Of a stretch of DNA of 64,000 bases, positions 1 through 8,297 are shown in pieces. The notes below the pieces were generated by a model that saw nothing but the letters and a program-made list of their open reading frames with translations, searched no databases and was not told the DNA's origin. The DNA is from JBFHQE01 sp041592335 (GTDB lineage: Bacteria > Pseudomonadota > Gammaproteobacteria > Thiohalobacterales > Thiohalobacteraceae), in the NCBI GenBank assembly GCA_041592335.1, contig JBFHQE010000008.1:62001-126000 (forward strand), written 5' to 3'. Both the position numbers and the translations under genes were made by a program. Position 1 is the stretch's first letter, and each line of letters starts with the position of its first letter.

Positions 1-780
1 CTGCTCGCGGTCGGTTTTCACGCGCTGCTGATTCTCGGCGTCAGCTTCACCACCGAAGACCTCTACAACAACGACAGCCTGCTGCCGACCCTCGACATCA
101 TCCTGGTGGAAAAGTCATCCGAACTGGACAATGAACAGGCCAATTACCTCGCGGCCAGCAATCAGGAAGGCGGCGGCAACACCGAGGAAAAGGTCGCTTA
201 CCAGGAAGCACAGGAGGCCTTCACCCCCTCCACGCCACCGCCAACCGCCGCTCCACCCAAGCCCGAAACCCTGACCGGAAAAGCCGAACGCAAGATCCAG
301 GTTGCGGAACTCACCCCCGCGCCCGACCTACCCAGGCCCTCGGCGGCCGAACTGCACCGGCGCAGCATGGAGCTGTTGCAACTCAATCAACAGGTCAAAC
401 AGTCCTGGCAGGCCTATTCCGAGCAACCGCGCCAGACCTATATTTCCGCTGCCACCAAGCAATTCAAATACGCCAATTACATGAATGACTGGGTCGCCAA
501 GGTGGAACGCATCGGCAACCTGAACTACCCCGACGAAGCACGCCGCCAGGGCATCTCCGGCAAGCTGATTCTGGATGTCGCGTTGCGACCGGATGGCACC
601 ATCTACAACATCACCGTACGCCGCCCCTCCGGCCACAAAATCCTGGACGATGCCGCCATCAACATCGTTCGGCTCGCCGCGCCCTACCCGCCGTTCCCGG
701 AAGATATCCGCAATGAAACCGACATCCTGCACATCACCCGCACCTGGGAGTTTTTGAGTACCGGGCTGCAGAGTCGATAA
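1..780 (+). CDS. tonB: TonB family energy transducer (5' end cut by window)
   Basis: The frame is open from base 1, so the start codon lies upstream of the window. The first visible residues (LLAVGFHALLILGVSF) are the end of an N-terminal inner-membrane anchor. A charged, Pro-rich periplasmic linker follows (visible residues about 65-105, with TPPPTAAPPKPE). The last ~95 residues form a TonB C-terminal domain (YPDEARRQGISGKLILDV, then a VRRPSGHKILDDAA segment). TonB couples the ExbBD proton-driven motor to outer-membrane receptors. It precedes algH-ruvX-pyrR-pyrB as in Pseudomonas, where gshB lies just upstream; that gene would be outside this window. Which receptor it serves cannot be told. 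Confidence 0.9.
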   Translation: MLAVGFHALLILGVSFTTEDLYNNDSLLPTLDIILVEKSSELDNEQANYLAASNQEGGGNTEEKVAYQEAQEAFTPSTPPPTAAPPKPETLTGKAERKIQVAELTPAPDLPRPSAAELHRRSMELLQLNQQVKQSWQAYSEQPRQTYISAATKQFKYANYMNDWVAKVERIGNLNYPDEARRQGISGKLILDVALRPDGTIYNITVRRPSGHKILDDAAINIVRLAAPYPPFPEDIRNETDILHITRTWEFLSTGLQSR

Positions 781-827
781 CTCTCCTTCACCTTGCATCC
801 AGTCACCACGCCCGAGATACTATCGCC

Positions 828-1391
828 ATGGTCGACACCGAATACCTCACCAATCATTTCCTGATTGCCATGCCGCGCCTGGCTGACCCCAACTTTTTCC
901 ATACCGTCACCTACATCTGCGACCACAATGCGGATGGCGCCATGGGCATCGTTATCAATCGCCCCATGAGCATGCAACTAGGCGAAATCTTCGAACACAT
1001 GAACCTGCCGGACTACGATTCGAAGTGGGCCGAGGCACCCGTATTCCAGGGCGGACCGGTACAACCGGAACGTGGATTTATCCTGCACGAACCGCTCGGC
1101 AACTGGGAGGCAACCCTCAAGGTCAGCGGTGAAATCGGCCTGACCGCCTCGCAGGACGTACTCGCCTCGCTGTCCAAAGGCGAGGGCCCCGAAAAATCCC
1201 TGGTTGCGCTCGGCTACGCCGGCTGGGGATCGGGCCAGCTGGAAAACGAAATGGCGCAAAATGCCTGGCTGAGCGGTCCGGCGGACCCGGCCATCATCTT
1301 CGACATTCCCTACCAGCAACGCTGGGAAGCGGCCGCCGCGCTGTTGGGCGTGGATCTCAACCTGTTATCCGACGATGCCGGGCATGCCTGA
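828..1391 (+). CDS. algH: YqgE/AlgH family protein
   Basis: A 187-residue protein of the usual family length, with the N-terminal signature FLIAMPRLADPNFFHTVTYI and the GIVINRPM segment. It is cytoplasmic with no signal peptide. AlgH was named as a regulator of alginate in Pseudomonas, but its biochemical role remains unsettled. The ATG at 828 lies 47 bases after tonB. The 3' end overlaps the following ruvX by 17 bases if ruvX starts at 1375, or by 8 bases with the ATG at 1384. The two genes are almost always adjacent in gammaproteobacteria and are very likely co-transcribed. Confidence 0.92.
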   Translation: MVDTEYLTNHFLIAMPRLADPNFFHTVTYICDHNADGAMGIVINRPMSMQLGEIFEHMNLPDYDSKWAEAPVFQGGPVQPERGFILHEPLGNWEATLKVSGEIGLTASQDVLASLSKGEGPEKSLVALGYAGWGSGQLENEMAQNAWLSGPADPAIIFDIPYQQRWEAAAALLGVDLNLLSDDAGHA

Positions 1392-1818
1392 TCCGGCAGC
1401 GGCGCACACCCTCCTCGGCTTCGACCATGGCGAAAAACGAATCGGCGTTGCCATCGGCCAGCGGATCACGGGCACGGCCAGCGCACTGACAACGCTCACG
1501 GCGAAACAGGGTCAGCCCGACTGGACACAGCTGCAAGGACTGATTGAGGAATGGCGCCCCGATGCCTTCGTCGTCGGCCAGCCACTGCAACTCGATGGCA
1601 GCAAAAGTTTCAGCACCGAGGCAGCGGAACGTTTCGCGCGGCGGCTGGAAGGCAGGTATCATTTACCGGTCTTCCTGATGGATGAACGCCTGACGTCGTT
1701 CGAAGCTGAACAACACCTTCAGCAACGCGGGCAATCGTCAAACAAGGCCGCCACTGATAGTATGGCGGCCCAGATAATCCTCCAGCACTGGCTGGAGACC
1801 CACAAGGACACACCATGA
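1375..1818 (+). CDS. ruvX: Putative pre-16S rRNA nuclease / RuvX (YqgF)
   Basis: A 147-residue RNase H-fold resolvase-like protein. Visible motifs are LGFDHGEKRIGVAIG (first catalytic Asp), FVVGQPLQLDG, DERLTSFEA (acidic Glu/Asp) and the C-terminal DSMAAQIIL Asp segment. YqgF/RuvX trims the 5' end of 16S rRNA precursor in E. coli. Starts at 1375 and 1384 (MPDPAAAHTLLGFD) are both possible; neither has a strong ribosome-binding site because translation is probably coupled to algH. The stop overlaps the pyrR start as ATGA. Confidence 0.9.
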   Translation: MPGMPDPAAAHTLLGFDHGEKRIGVAIGQRITGTASALTTLTAKQGQPDWTQLQGLIEEWRPDAFVVGQPLQLDGSKSFSTEAAERFARRLEGRYHLPVFLMDERLTSFEAEQHLQQRGQSSNKAATDSMAAQIILQHWLETHKDTP

Positions 1819-2321
1819 CAGACCTGAATGTCGACACCCTGATCCAGCAGATGGCCGATCAACTCGGCGCGCTGCTGCGTGACAGTGGCCGCACCGAGGC
1901 GCTGGCCATGGTCGGCATCCACACCGGCGGAGTCTGGATTGCCGAACGCCTGCATGCGTTGCTCGGCATCGAGGAACCTCTGGGCAGTCTCGACATCTCG
2001 TTTTACCGCGATGATTTCACCCGTATCGGCATGAACCCGCAGGTGCGCCCCTCCGACCTGCCTTTCTCGGTCGATGACCGCCATATCATCCTGGTCGATG
2101 ACGTGCTGCACACCGGCCGCACCATCCGCGCCGCCATGAACGAACTGTTCGACTGGGGACGACCGGCCTCCATCACCCTGGCGGTTTTGATCGAACGCAG
2201 TGGCCGCGAACTGCCCATCGAAGCCAACGTTATCGGCAAACGGCTCACCCTGGGTGAAAATGAACAGATCAAGCTGAACGGGCCTGAGCAGCTCACGCTG
2301 GAAGCGATGGAGCTGGAATGA
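1815..2321 (+). CDS. pyrR: Bifunctional pyr regulator / uracil phosphoribosyltransferase PyrR
   Basis: A 168-residue type I phosphoribosyltransferase. The PRPP loop is seen in ILVDDVLHTGRTIRAAM (about residues 92-108), and the DISFYRDDF segment is typical of PyrR. In Firmicutes PyrR is an attenuation RNA-binding protein; in Pseudomonas it affects pyr expression and has weak uracil phosphoribosyltransferase activity. It is coupled by ATGA overlaps to ruvX upstream and pyrB downstream. I see no clear attenuator hairpin in front of it because the upstream gene is contiguous, so RNA-level regulation at this spot is unlikely. Confidence 0.92.
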   Translation: MTDLNVDTLIQQMADQLGALLRDSGRTEALAMVGIHTGGVWIAERLHALLGIEEPLGSLDISFYRDDFTRIGMNPQVRPSDLPFSVDDRHIILVDDVLHTGRTIRAAMNELFDWGRPASITLAVLIERSGRELPIEANVIGKRLTLGENEQIKLNGPEQLTLEAMELE

Positions 2322-3280
2322 TCCCAAGCAAGATACAGCTCGACGCCAACGGCAAACTGAAACATTTCCTGACTATCGAAGGGCTGAGCGCCCAGATCCT
2401 GACCGAGATCCTCGATACCGCCGAATCCTTCGCCGGCGTCACCGAGCAACAGGTCAAGAAAGTCCCGTTATTGCGTGGCAAGACCATCGTCAACCTGTTC
2501 TTCGAAGCCAGCACCCGCACCCGCACTACCTTTGAACTGGCCGCCAAGCGTTTATCCGCGGATGTACTGAACATCAACATCAACACCTCAAGCGCGGTCA
2601 AGGGCGAAACCCTGCTGGACACGCTGCGCAACCTGGAAGCCATGCACGTCGACATGTTCGTGGTGCGCCATGTGGACAGCGGTGCCGCGCACTTTTTCGC
2701 GCGCCATGCCGCGCCGCATATCAGTGTGTTGAATGCCGGTGACGGCCGCCATGCGCATCCCACCCAGGCAATGCTGGACATGTTCACCATCCGCCGCGAA
2801 AAAGGCCCGGACTTCGGCCGACTGCGCGTGGCCATCGTCGGCGACATCCTGCATTCGCGCGTGGCGCGTTCGCAGATCCATGCGCTCAATATTCTCAACA
2901 CCGGCGATGTACGCATTATCGCACCCAAGACACTGATACCGGCCGATGCGGAATCGCTCGGTGTGCGAGTGTTCCACAATCTCGCCGAGGGTATCCGCGA
3001 CGTGGATGTCATCATCATGCTGCGACTGCAGCGCGAGCGCATGCAGGGCGCGCTGCTGCCAAGTGAACACGAATACTTCCGCCTGTTCGGTCTGACCGAG
3101 GAACGACTGGAACTGGCGCAACCGGATGTCACCGTGATGCACCCCGGCCCGATCAATCGCGGCGTGGAAATGGCCTCCGAGGTCGCCGACGGTTCGCATT
3201 CCGTCATCCTGCAACAGGTCAGCAACGGCATTGCCATCCGCATGGCGGTAATGTCGCTGTGCATGGGGAGAAGCGCATGA
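2318..3280 (+). CDS. pyrB: Aspartate carbamoyltransferase catalytic chain
   Basis: A 320-residue ATCase catalytic subunit. The carbamoyl-phosphate motif FFEASTRTRTTFELAAKRL lies at about residues 61-79. The HAHPTQAMLDMFT and DVTVMHPGPINRGVE segments are also intact. It makes N-carbamoyl-L-aspartate, the committed step of pyrimidine synthesis. No pyrI regulatory chain is nearby. Instead it overlaps a pseudo-dihydroorotase (pyrC') by ATGA, the class A ATCase arrangement known from Pseudomonas, in which PyrC' is needed to build the active dodecamer. Confidence 0.95.
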   Translation: MIPSKIQLDANGKLKHFLTIEGLSAQILTEILDTAESFAGVTEQQVKKVPLLRGKTIVNLFFEASTRTRTTFELAAKRLSADVLNININTSSAVKGETLLDTLRNLEAMHVDMFVVRHVDSGAAHFFARHAAPHISVLNAGDGRHAHPTQAMLDMFTIRREKGPDFGRLRVAIVGDILHSRVARSQIHALNILNTGDVRIIAPKTLIPADAESLGVRVFHNLAEGIRDVDVIIMLRLQRERMQGALLPSEHEYFRLFGLTEERLELAQPDVTVMHPGPINRGVEMASEVADGSHSVILQQVSNGIAIRMAVMSLCMGRSA

Positions 3281-4569
3281 TCGAACGCATCCTCATCCAG
3301 GGCGGCCATGTCATCGACCCGGCCAACAAGCGCAACGACCTGGCTGATGTCGCCATCGCCGAGGGTCGCATCGTCGCCGTCGGCCAGGCGCCGGACGGCT
3401 TTACCGCCGACCGCGTCATCGATGCCAGCGGCAAGCACGTCATCCCCGGCCTGGTGGATATCGCGGCACGCATGCGCGAACCCGGTCTTGAACACAAGGC
3501 CAATATCGCCTCGGAAGCACAGGCTGCCGCCGCTGGCGGGATCACCACCGTCTGTTGCCTGCCGGATACCGATCCGGTCATCGACACCCCGGCCGTGGTG
3601 GAACTGATTCGTCGCCGCGCCAAGCAGGCCGGTCATGCTCGCGTGGTGACTCTCGGCGCACTGACCCAGCAACTGGCCGGTGAACACTTAAGCGAGATGG
3701 CGGCACTCAAGCAGGTCGGCTGTTGCGGCGTCACCAATCTCAACTACCCGATGCTGAATACCCAGGTCATGCGCCGCGCCATGGAATATGCCGCATCCTT
3801 CGACATGACCGTGTTCATTCACCCGGAAGACCATGCTCTGTCCAACCAGGGGTGTGCGCATGAAGGCCCGATCGCGACCCGGCTGGGCCTGCCCGGCATC
3901 CCGAGCGCGGCGGAAACCGCGGCCGTCGCGCAGCATCTCGCACTGATCGAACAAATTGGCGTGCGCGCGCACTTCTGTCGCCTGAGCGCCGGGCGTTCCA
4001 TTCAGATGATCGCCCGCGCGCAATACGATGGCCTGCCAGTCACCATGGATGTCGCCGCTCCCTACCTGTATTTCTCCGACCTCGACATTGCCGGCTTTGA
4101 CAGCCTGTGCCATGTACGACCGCCGTTCCGTTCCCAGCAGGATCGCGAAGCGCTGCGTTCCGGCGTGTCGCGCGGCAGCGTTGGCGCCATCTGCTCGGAT
4201 CATCAACCGCATGAGGCCGATGCCAAGCTGAATCCTTTCCCGTCGACACAGCCCGGCATCTCCGGACTCGACACCCTGTTGAGCCTGACCCTGAAACTGG
4301 TCGACGATGAACTGATGACCCTGGATGAAGCACTGGAACGCGTCACCATCGGTCCGGCTCGCATTCTCGGCCTGGACGGCAATGGCGTGGGCAGCCTGAC
4401 GGTCGGCAAGGTTGCCGATGCCGCCGTGCTGGATCTGCAGCAGCCCTGGGAAGTAACCACCGAAACCCTGTACAGCCATGGCTTCAATACCCCCGTGATG
4501 GGCTGGCAATTGAAAGGCCGGGTATCCCATACCCTGGTCGATGGCCGCATGGCATTTGAACTGGAATAA
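3277..4569 (+). CDS. pyrC': Non-catalytic dihydroorotase-like subunit PyrC'
   Basis: A 430-residue amidohydrolase-fold protein of class I dihydroorotase type. I chose the ATG at 3277 because it forms an ATGA overlap with pyrB; an in-frame ATG at 3259 would extend further into pyrB. The metal motif DxHxHxR of active enzymes reads D61-I-A63-A-R65-M-R67, so both zinc-binding His are lost. The later HxCHVST-type His is Arg (HFCRLSAG). The SDHQPH segment is kept. From family knowledge this is the structural ATCase partner (PyrC'/PyrX) rather than an enzyme, so a working dihydroorotase must be encoded elsewhere. Confidence 0.88.
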   Translation: MIERILIQGGHVIDPANKRNDLADVAIAEGRIVAVGQAPDGFTADRVIDASGKHVIPGLVDIAARMREPGLEHKANIASEAQAAAAGGITTVCCLPDTDPVIDTPAVVELIRRRAKQAGHARVVTLGALTQQLAGEHLSEMAALKQVGCCGVTNLNYPMLNTQVMRRAMEYAASFDMTVFIHPEDHALSNQGCAHEGPIATRLGLPGIPSAAETAAVAQHLALIEQIGVRAHFCRLSAGRSIQMIARAQYDGLPVTMDVAAPYLYFSDLDIAGFDSLCHVRPPFRSQQDREALRSGVSRGSVGAICSDHQPHEADAKLNPFPSTQPGISGLDTLLSLTLKLVDDELMTLDEALERVTIGPARILGLDGNGVGSLTVGKVADAAVLDLQQPWEVTTETLYSHGFNTPVMGWQLKGRVSHTLVDGRMAFELE

Positions 4570-4575
4570 GCAGTC

Positions 4576-5463
4576 ATGACGAGCGCCGATAAACCGCATC
4601 GCGGCACCATCTTTGTTGAAGACGCCGAAATCCTGAGTCATCAGGCCTATGACGGCGCGCAATACATCCTGCGCGTGCAGGCACCGCAATGCGCCGCCAA
4701 AGCCGAAGCCGGTATGTTTGCGCACATCAGCGTACATCCGCTGCGCCCGATGCGCCGCCCGATCTCGATTATGCGCGTCAGCCCGGAACAGGGCTGGGTG
4801 GACTTTCTCTACAAGGTGGTTGGCGAAGGCACCGAACTGCTGGCGCAACGCGTGGCCGGTGAAACACTGAGTGTCATGGGACCGATCGGCAAACCTTTCC
4901 AGCCGAATCCCGAACGTCCGCGCACCCTGTTACTGGGTGGCGGTGTCGGCATGCCGCCCATGATCTACCTTGCAGACAGCCTCAAGCATCTGCCGCACTT
5001 CAAACCCTTCGCCATCCTGGCTTCCGAAGTGCCGTTTCCCTTTAAAACCCAACCGTCGAAAATCATGATCCCCGGCATGCCCGAAGGCGTAATTGCCACC
5101 ATGCCGTTGATGGAAGACTGGGGTGTCGCCTGCCGCCTTACCAGCCTGCAGGGCTATCCCGGTGTATACGAAGGCTATGTCACGGATCTGGCCCGCGAAT
5201 GGTTGAGCGCGCTAAGCGATGAACATCGTCACGAGGTGGAACTCTTTGCCTGCGGCCCGCACCCCATGCTGGAAGCGGTGGCGAAACTCGCGCGCGAATA
5301 CGACTTGCCCTGCCAGGTATCGCTGGAAGAATTCATGGCTTGCGCGGTGGGAGGATGTGCGGGATGCACGGTGCAGGTGGAAACCGAGCAAGGCCCGGCC
5401 ATGAAACGCGTGTGCGTGGACGGCCCGGTGTTCGATGCCTACCGGGTGTTTCCGGCGGCCTGA
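4576..5463 (+). CDS. pyrK: PyrK-like dihydroorotate dehydrogenase electron-transfer subunit
   Basis: A 295-residue ferredoxin-reductase-type flavoprotein. The FAD motif RRPISIMR lies near residue 58, a nucleotide-binding stretch LLLGGGVGMPPMIYLADS near 115-133, and a C-terminal [2Fe-2S] motif at about C256, C261, C264 and C280 (CAVGGCAGC, then C after 15 residues). This matches PyrK, which passes electrons from class 1B PyrD to NAD. It starts 6 bases after pyrC', so it belongs to the same operon. No pyrD lies next to it; its partner is unknown and it could serve another oxidoreductase. The 3' end overlaps the convergent GGDEF gene by 25 bases. Confidence 0.8.
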   Translation: MTSADKPHRGTIFVEDAEILSHQAYDGAQYILRVQAPQCAAKAEAGMFAHISVHPLRPMRRPISIMRVSPEQGWVDFLYKVVGEGTELLAQRVAGETLSVMGPIGKPFQPNPERPRTLLLGGGVGMPPMIYLADSLKHLPHFKPFAILASEVPFPFKTQPSKIMIPGMPEGVIATMPLMEDWGVACRLTSLQGYPGVYEGYVTDLAREWLSALSDEHRHEVELFACGPHPMLEAVAKLAREYDLPCQVSLEEFMACAVGGCAGCTVQVETEQGPAMKRVCVDGPVFDAYRVFPAA

Positions 5464-6479
5464 TTAGCCGCATCCACCAACTGCACCATGCCGTGATGCA
5501 CCACGCGATTGCGGCCGGTCTGCTTGGCCTTATACAGTGCGCGATCGCTGGCCCCGATCAGATCCTCGGGAGAAAACCGGTGGTCCGGCAGAATCGACGC
5601 CAGGCCGATACTGGCGGTAACATATTCGGCCACATCCGACCGGGCATGCTCCAGCCGTAACTTCTCAATGGCATCGAACAGCTTTTGCCCGACCAGCCGA
5701 GCGCCCTTTTCATCTGTAATATCCAGCACCACGGCAAATTCCTCGCCGCCATAGCGCGCCACGAAATCCGTGGTGCGCGGCAGCTGTTGCTGCAAGGCCT
5801 TCGCCACCAGCCTCAGACAGTCATCGCCCTTCAGATGCCCATAGGTATCGTTGTATTGCTTGAAACAATCGATATCGATCATCGCCAGCGACAAGGGGGT
5901 CTGGCTACGACAAGCACGGCTCCAGACCTGCTCCAGTACGCTGTCGAAGTAGCGCCGGTTATTCACCCCGGTCAGCCCATCGATGTTCGACATGCGCATC
6001 AGCTCCAGGTTTTTCTGTTCCAGGTGCCGCTGACTTTCGCGCAAAGCCTGAAAGGCGGCATCGCGTTGCAGCTTGTTGATATAGGCTCGCGAATGGTAGA
6101 TGACGCGCGCGATGGTTTCGCGCTTGTCCGGCATCTTGATCAGGTAATCGTTAGCACCGTACTCGAAGGCCCTGGCCTTGAAGTCGACCTGTTCCTTGGT
6201 GGACAAAACAATGATGGGAATTTCGGCGGTAACCGGATGACTGCGCAGTTCCTGTAGCAGTTTAAGCCCATCCACATTGGGCATAATCAGATCCAGCAGG
6301 ATGACCGTGGGCCGCACCGACTGAGCCATGGCAATGACTTCTTCGGGTTCCTGGCAATAATGGAAATCAATACTCGGTTCGTTGAGCAAATCCAGGCGCA
6401 AACGCTCCGCCACGATATGCTGATCGTCTACCAGCATCACCATGATTTGAACAGATTGTCCGAGCGCGCCCAGTTCCAT
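5439..6479 (-). CDS. Response regulator with REC and GGDEF domains (diguanylate cyclase)
   Basis: A 346-residue cytoplasmic protein. The N-terminal receiver domain (about residues 12-130) has the acidic pair in MLVDDQH, the phosphoacceptor Asp in VILLDLIMPNVDG, and downstream Ser-Thr and Lys (VLSTKEQ, LIKMPDK). A short helical linker leads to a GGDEF domain (about 180-340) with an intact GGEEF signature and an RTTD inhibitory site five residues before it. Active c-di-GMP synthesis with product inhibition is therefore expected. No histidine kinase lies beside it. The 3' end overlaps pyrK on the other strand. Confidence 0.9.
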   Translation of the reverse strand: MELGALGQSVQIMVMLVDDQHIVAERLRLDLLNEPSIDFHYCQEPEEVIAMAQSVRPTVILLDLIMPNVDGLKLLQELRSHPVTAEIPIIVLSTKEQVDFKARAFEYGANDYLIKMPDKRETIARVIYHSRAYINKLQRDAAFQALRESQRHLEQKNLELMRMSNIDGLTGVNNRRYFDSVLEQVWSRACRSQTPLSLAMIDIDCFKQYNDTYGHLKGDDCLRLVAKALQQQLPRTTDFVARYGGEEFAVVLDITDEKGARLVGQKLFDAIEKLRLEHARSDVAEYVTASIGLASILPDHRFSPEDLIGASDRALYKAKQTGRNRVVHHGMVQLVDAANQAAGNTR

Positions 6480-6625
6480 GCCCCATTCTCCCGGTCATTC
6501 CAGTACCAGAGGTATTTCCAGCTCTATCGACCGGCAAACGCGAGACATTAACTGACGCGTACCGCTGGCAATGAAACGGTAACAGGGAATTCGATAATTT
6601 CGTTATGGGATTGGGTTTTAACCCG

Positions 6626-7048
6626 TCATGGTCGACGGATTTTATCGGCGAACACCTTAATCACGGAACGCCAGGTCAATATCCCCACCAGTACCTGCTG
6701 ATCATCCACTACGGGGAGGCAGGACACGTGCTGATCATTCAGCATCAGGATGGCATCATGCACGCTTTTATCGACATGGATGGTCACCGGCTTGCGCGTC
6801 ATGATCTGGTGCGCCGGTTTTTTCAGGGTCGCACGATCGCGCGGCGTTTCACGGGCGGTATTGATATTAGGACTGATATGTTTGAGTAAATCACGGTCGG
6901 AAATAATACCCATTACCCGCCGCGATTCTTCCGCCACCACGACCAGGTGGTGAAAGCCACGGGTCTTGAATATGCGCTGCATGGTTTCCAGGCTGTCATC
7001 CATGGTGACGCTGACCACGTCGGGATTCATAAAATCACGGATTTGCAT
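6626..7048 (-). CDS. Two-CBS-domain protein
   Basis: A 140-residue protein consisting of a pair of CBS domains (MQIRDFMNPDVVSVTMDD... and a second repeat starting IMTRKPVTIHVDKSV). CBS pairs bind adenosine nucleotides and usually act as regulatory modules. It starts only 9 bases after the pilU stop, on the same strand, so it is the third gene of a pilT-pilU-CBS operon. That position hints at energy sensing linked to pilus retraction, but this is inference. A 146-base gap separates it from the next gene downstream and holds no recognisable terminator. Confidence 0.85.
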   Translation of the reverse strand: MQIRDFMNPDVVSVTMDDSLETMQRIFKTRGFHHLVVVAEESRRVMGIISDRDLLKHISPNINTARETPRDRATLKKPAHQIMTRKPVTIHVDKSVHDAILMLNDQHVSCLPVVDDQQVLVGILTWRSVIKVFADKIRRP

Positions 7049-7057
7049 CGTTACGCT

Positions 7058-8212
7058 CTATGGGTTTTTCTTGACGCGCTCCGACACGTTGAAGTTCGTG
7101 TCGTCCTTGATCTCCATCTCCAGAATGGCATCACCCAGCTTATCCGGATCTTCTTCCTCCAGCTTGATCATGAGGCGTACTTCATTCGGTGAGTCGGCAT
7201 GGTGAATGGCGTTGTCGTAACTGATCGCGCCTTCCTTATACAGATTGTAAAGCGCCAGATCGAAGGTAATCATGCCCTGCTGGGTTGAACGCCGCATCAG
7301 ATCTTTCAGTTTGTGGACTTCACCCGTGCGGATATATTCCGACGCCAACGGTGTATTGATCAACACTTCCACCGCCGGGCGACGCGCACGACCATCTTTC
7401 GATGGGATGAGCTGCTGCGCCACAATCGCTTTCAAATTCAATGACAGATCCATCAACAGCTGGTCGCGGCGATCTTCCGGGAAGAAGTTGATAATGCGGT
7501 CCAGCGCCTGGTTGGCATTGTTCGCATGCAGAGTGGTCAGACAAAGATGTCCGGTTTCAGCAAAAGCGATCGCATAATCCATGGTTTCCCGGGAACGCAC
7601 TTCACCGATAAGTATCACGTCGGGCGCCTGGCGCAAGGTGTTACGCAGCCCGATTTCATAACTTTCAGTATCCAGCCCGACCTCACGTTGCGTGATGATC
7701 GAACATTCATGCTGATGAATAAATTCGATCGGATCCTCTAGCGTGACGATATGTCCCACCATGTTTTTATTGCGATGGCCAATCATGGCGGCCAGGGAAG
7801 TCGACTTACCGGTACCGGTCGCGCCGACAAAGATCACCAGCCCACGCTTGACCAATGCCAGCTCTTTGATAATCGCAGGCAATTGCAGTTCATCGACTTG
7901 CGGAATCTTGGTCTCAATGCGGCGCAACACCATGCCGACATTGTTGCGTTGATAAAATGCACTGACGCGAAACCGTCCGAGACCGGATTCACTGAGCGCA
8001 AAATTGCACTCATGGGAACGCTGAAATTCTTCACGCTGACCGGCCGTCATGGCCGCATACACATACTCACGCGCCTGTGCCGGGGTCAGCGCGTCCTTGC
8101 TGACAGCCATGATCTTGCCATTAATCTTGACGCTGGGCGGCATACCCGCGGTAATGAAAAGGTCCGACGCTTTTTTCTCAACCACCAGTCTTAGCAGCGT
8201 AATAAGTTCCAT
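7058..8212 (-). CDS. pilU: Type IV pilus retraction ATPase PilU
   Basis: A 384-residue secretion-superfamily ATPase. Walker A is GATGTGKST, the Walker B region is APDVILIGEVRSRETMDYA, and the His box is LTTLHANNANQALDR. The length and its place after pilT identify PilU rather than PilT. PilU is a PilT-dependent retraction ATPase of type IV pili at the inner-membrane base. It lies 85 bases after pilT; the gap holds a small ATTGC-type inverted repeat. The C-terminus is extended and acidic (LEEEDPDKLGDAILEMEIKD), as is usual for PilU. Confidence 0.95.
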   Translation of the reverse strand: MELITLLRLVVEKKASDLFITAGMPPSVKINGKIMAVSKDALTPAQAREYVYAAMTAGQREEFQRSHECNFALSESGLGRFRVSAFYQRNNVGMVLRRIETKIPQVDELQLPAIIKELALVKRGLVIFVGATGTGKSTSLAAMIGHRNKNMVGHIVTLEDPIEFIHQHECSIITQREVGLDTESYEIGLRNTLRQAPDVILIGEVRSRETMDYAIAFAETGHLCLTTLHANNANQALDRIINFFPEDRRDQLLMDLSLNLKAIVAQQLIPSKDGRARRPAVEVLINTPLASEYIRTGEVHKLKDLMRRSTQQGMITFDLALYNLYKEGAISYDNAIHHADSPNEVRLMIKLEEEDPDKLGDAILEMEIKDDTNFNVSERVKKNP

Positions 8213-8248
8213 CTTATCTATCAGCTCTAATTATCAAAAAATATCGCT

Positions 8249-8286
8249 GTCATTGCCTGGAGCAGCGTGACGTGACTCGCAATGAC
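8249..8286. repeat. Short GTCATTGC/GCAATGAC inverted repeat between pilT and pilU
   Basis: The eight-base arms GTCATTGC (8249-8256) and GCAATGAC (8279-8286) face each other across about 22 bases. The same arm sequence recurs at 10273-10306 and 38276-38362, so this is a dispersed repeat family rather than a one-off hairpin. It could attenuate read-through from pilT into pilU. Confidence 0.6.
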
Positions 8287-8297
8287 GGTTATGCAGT

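Noticed and set aside
2293..3687. 464-codon open frame on the minus strand across pyrB and pyrC'
   Set aside because: It is antisense to two clearly recognised genes, has a low-complexity Arg/Ser-rich translation and no family motif.
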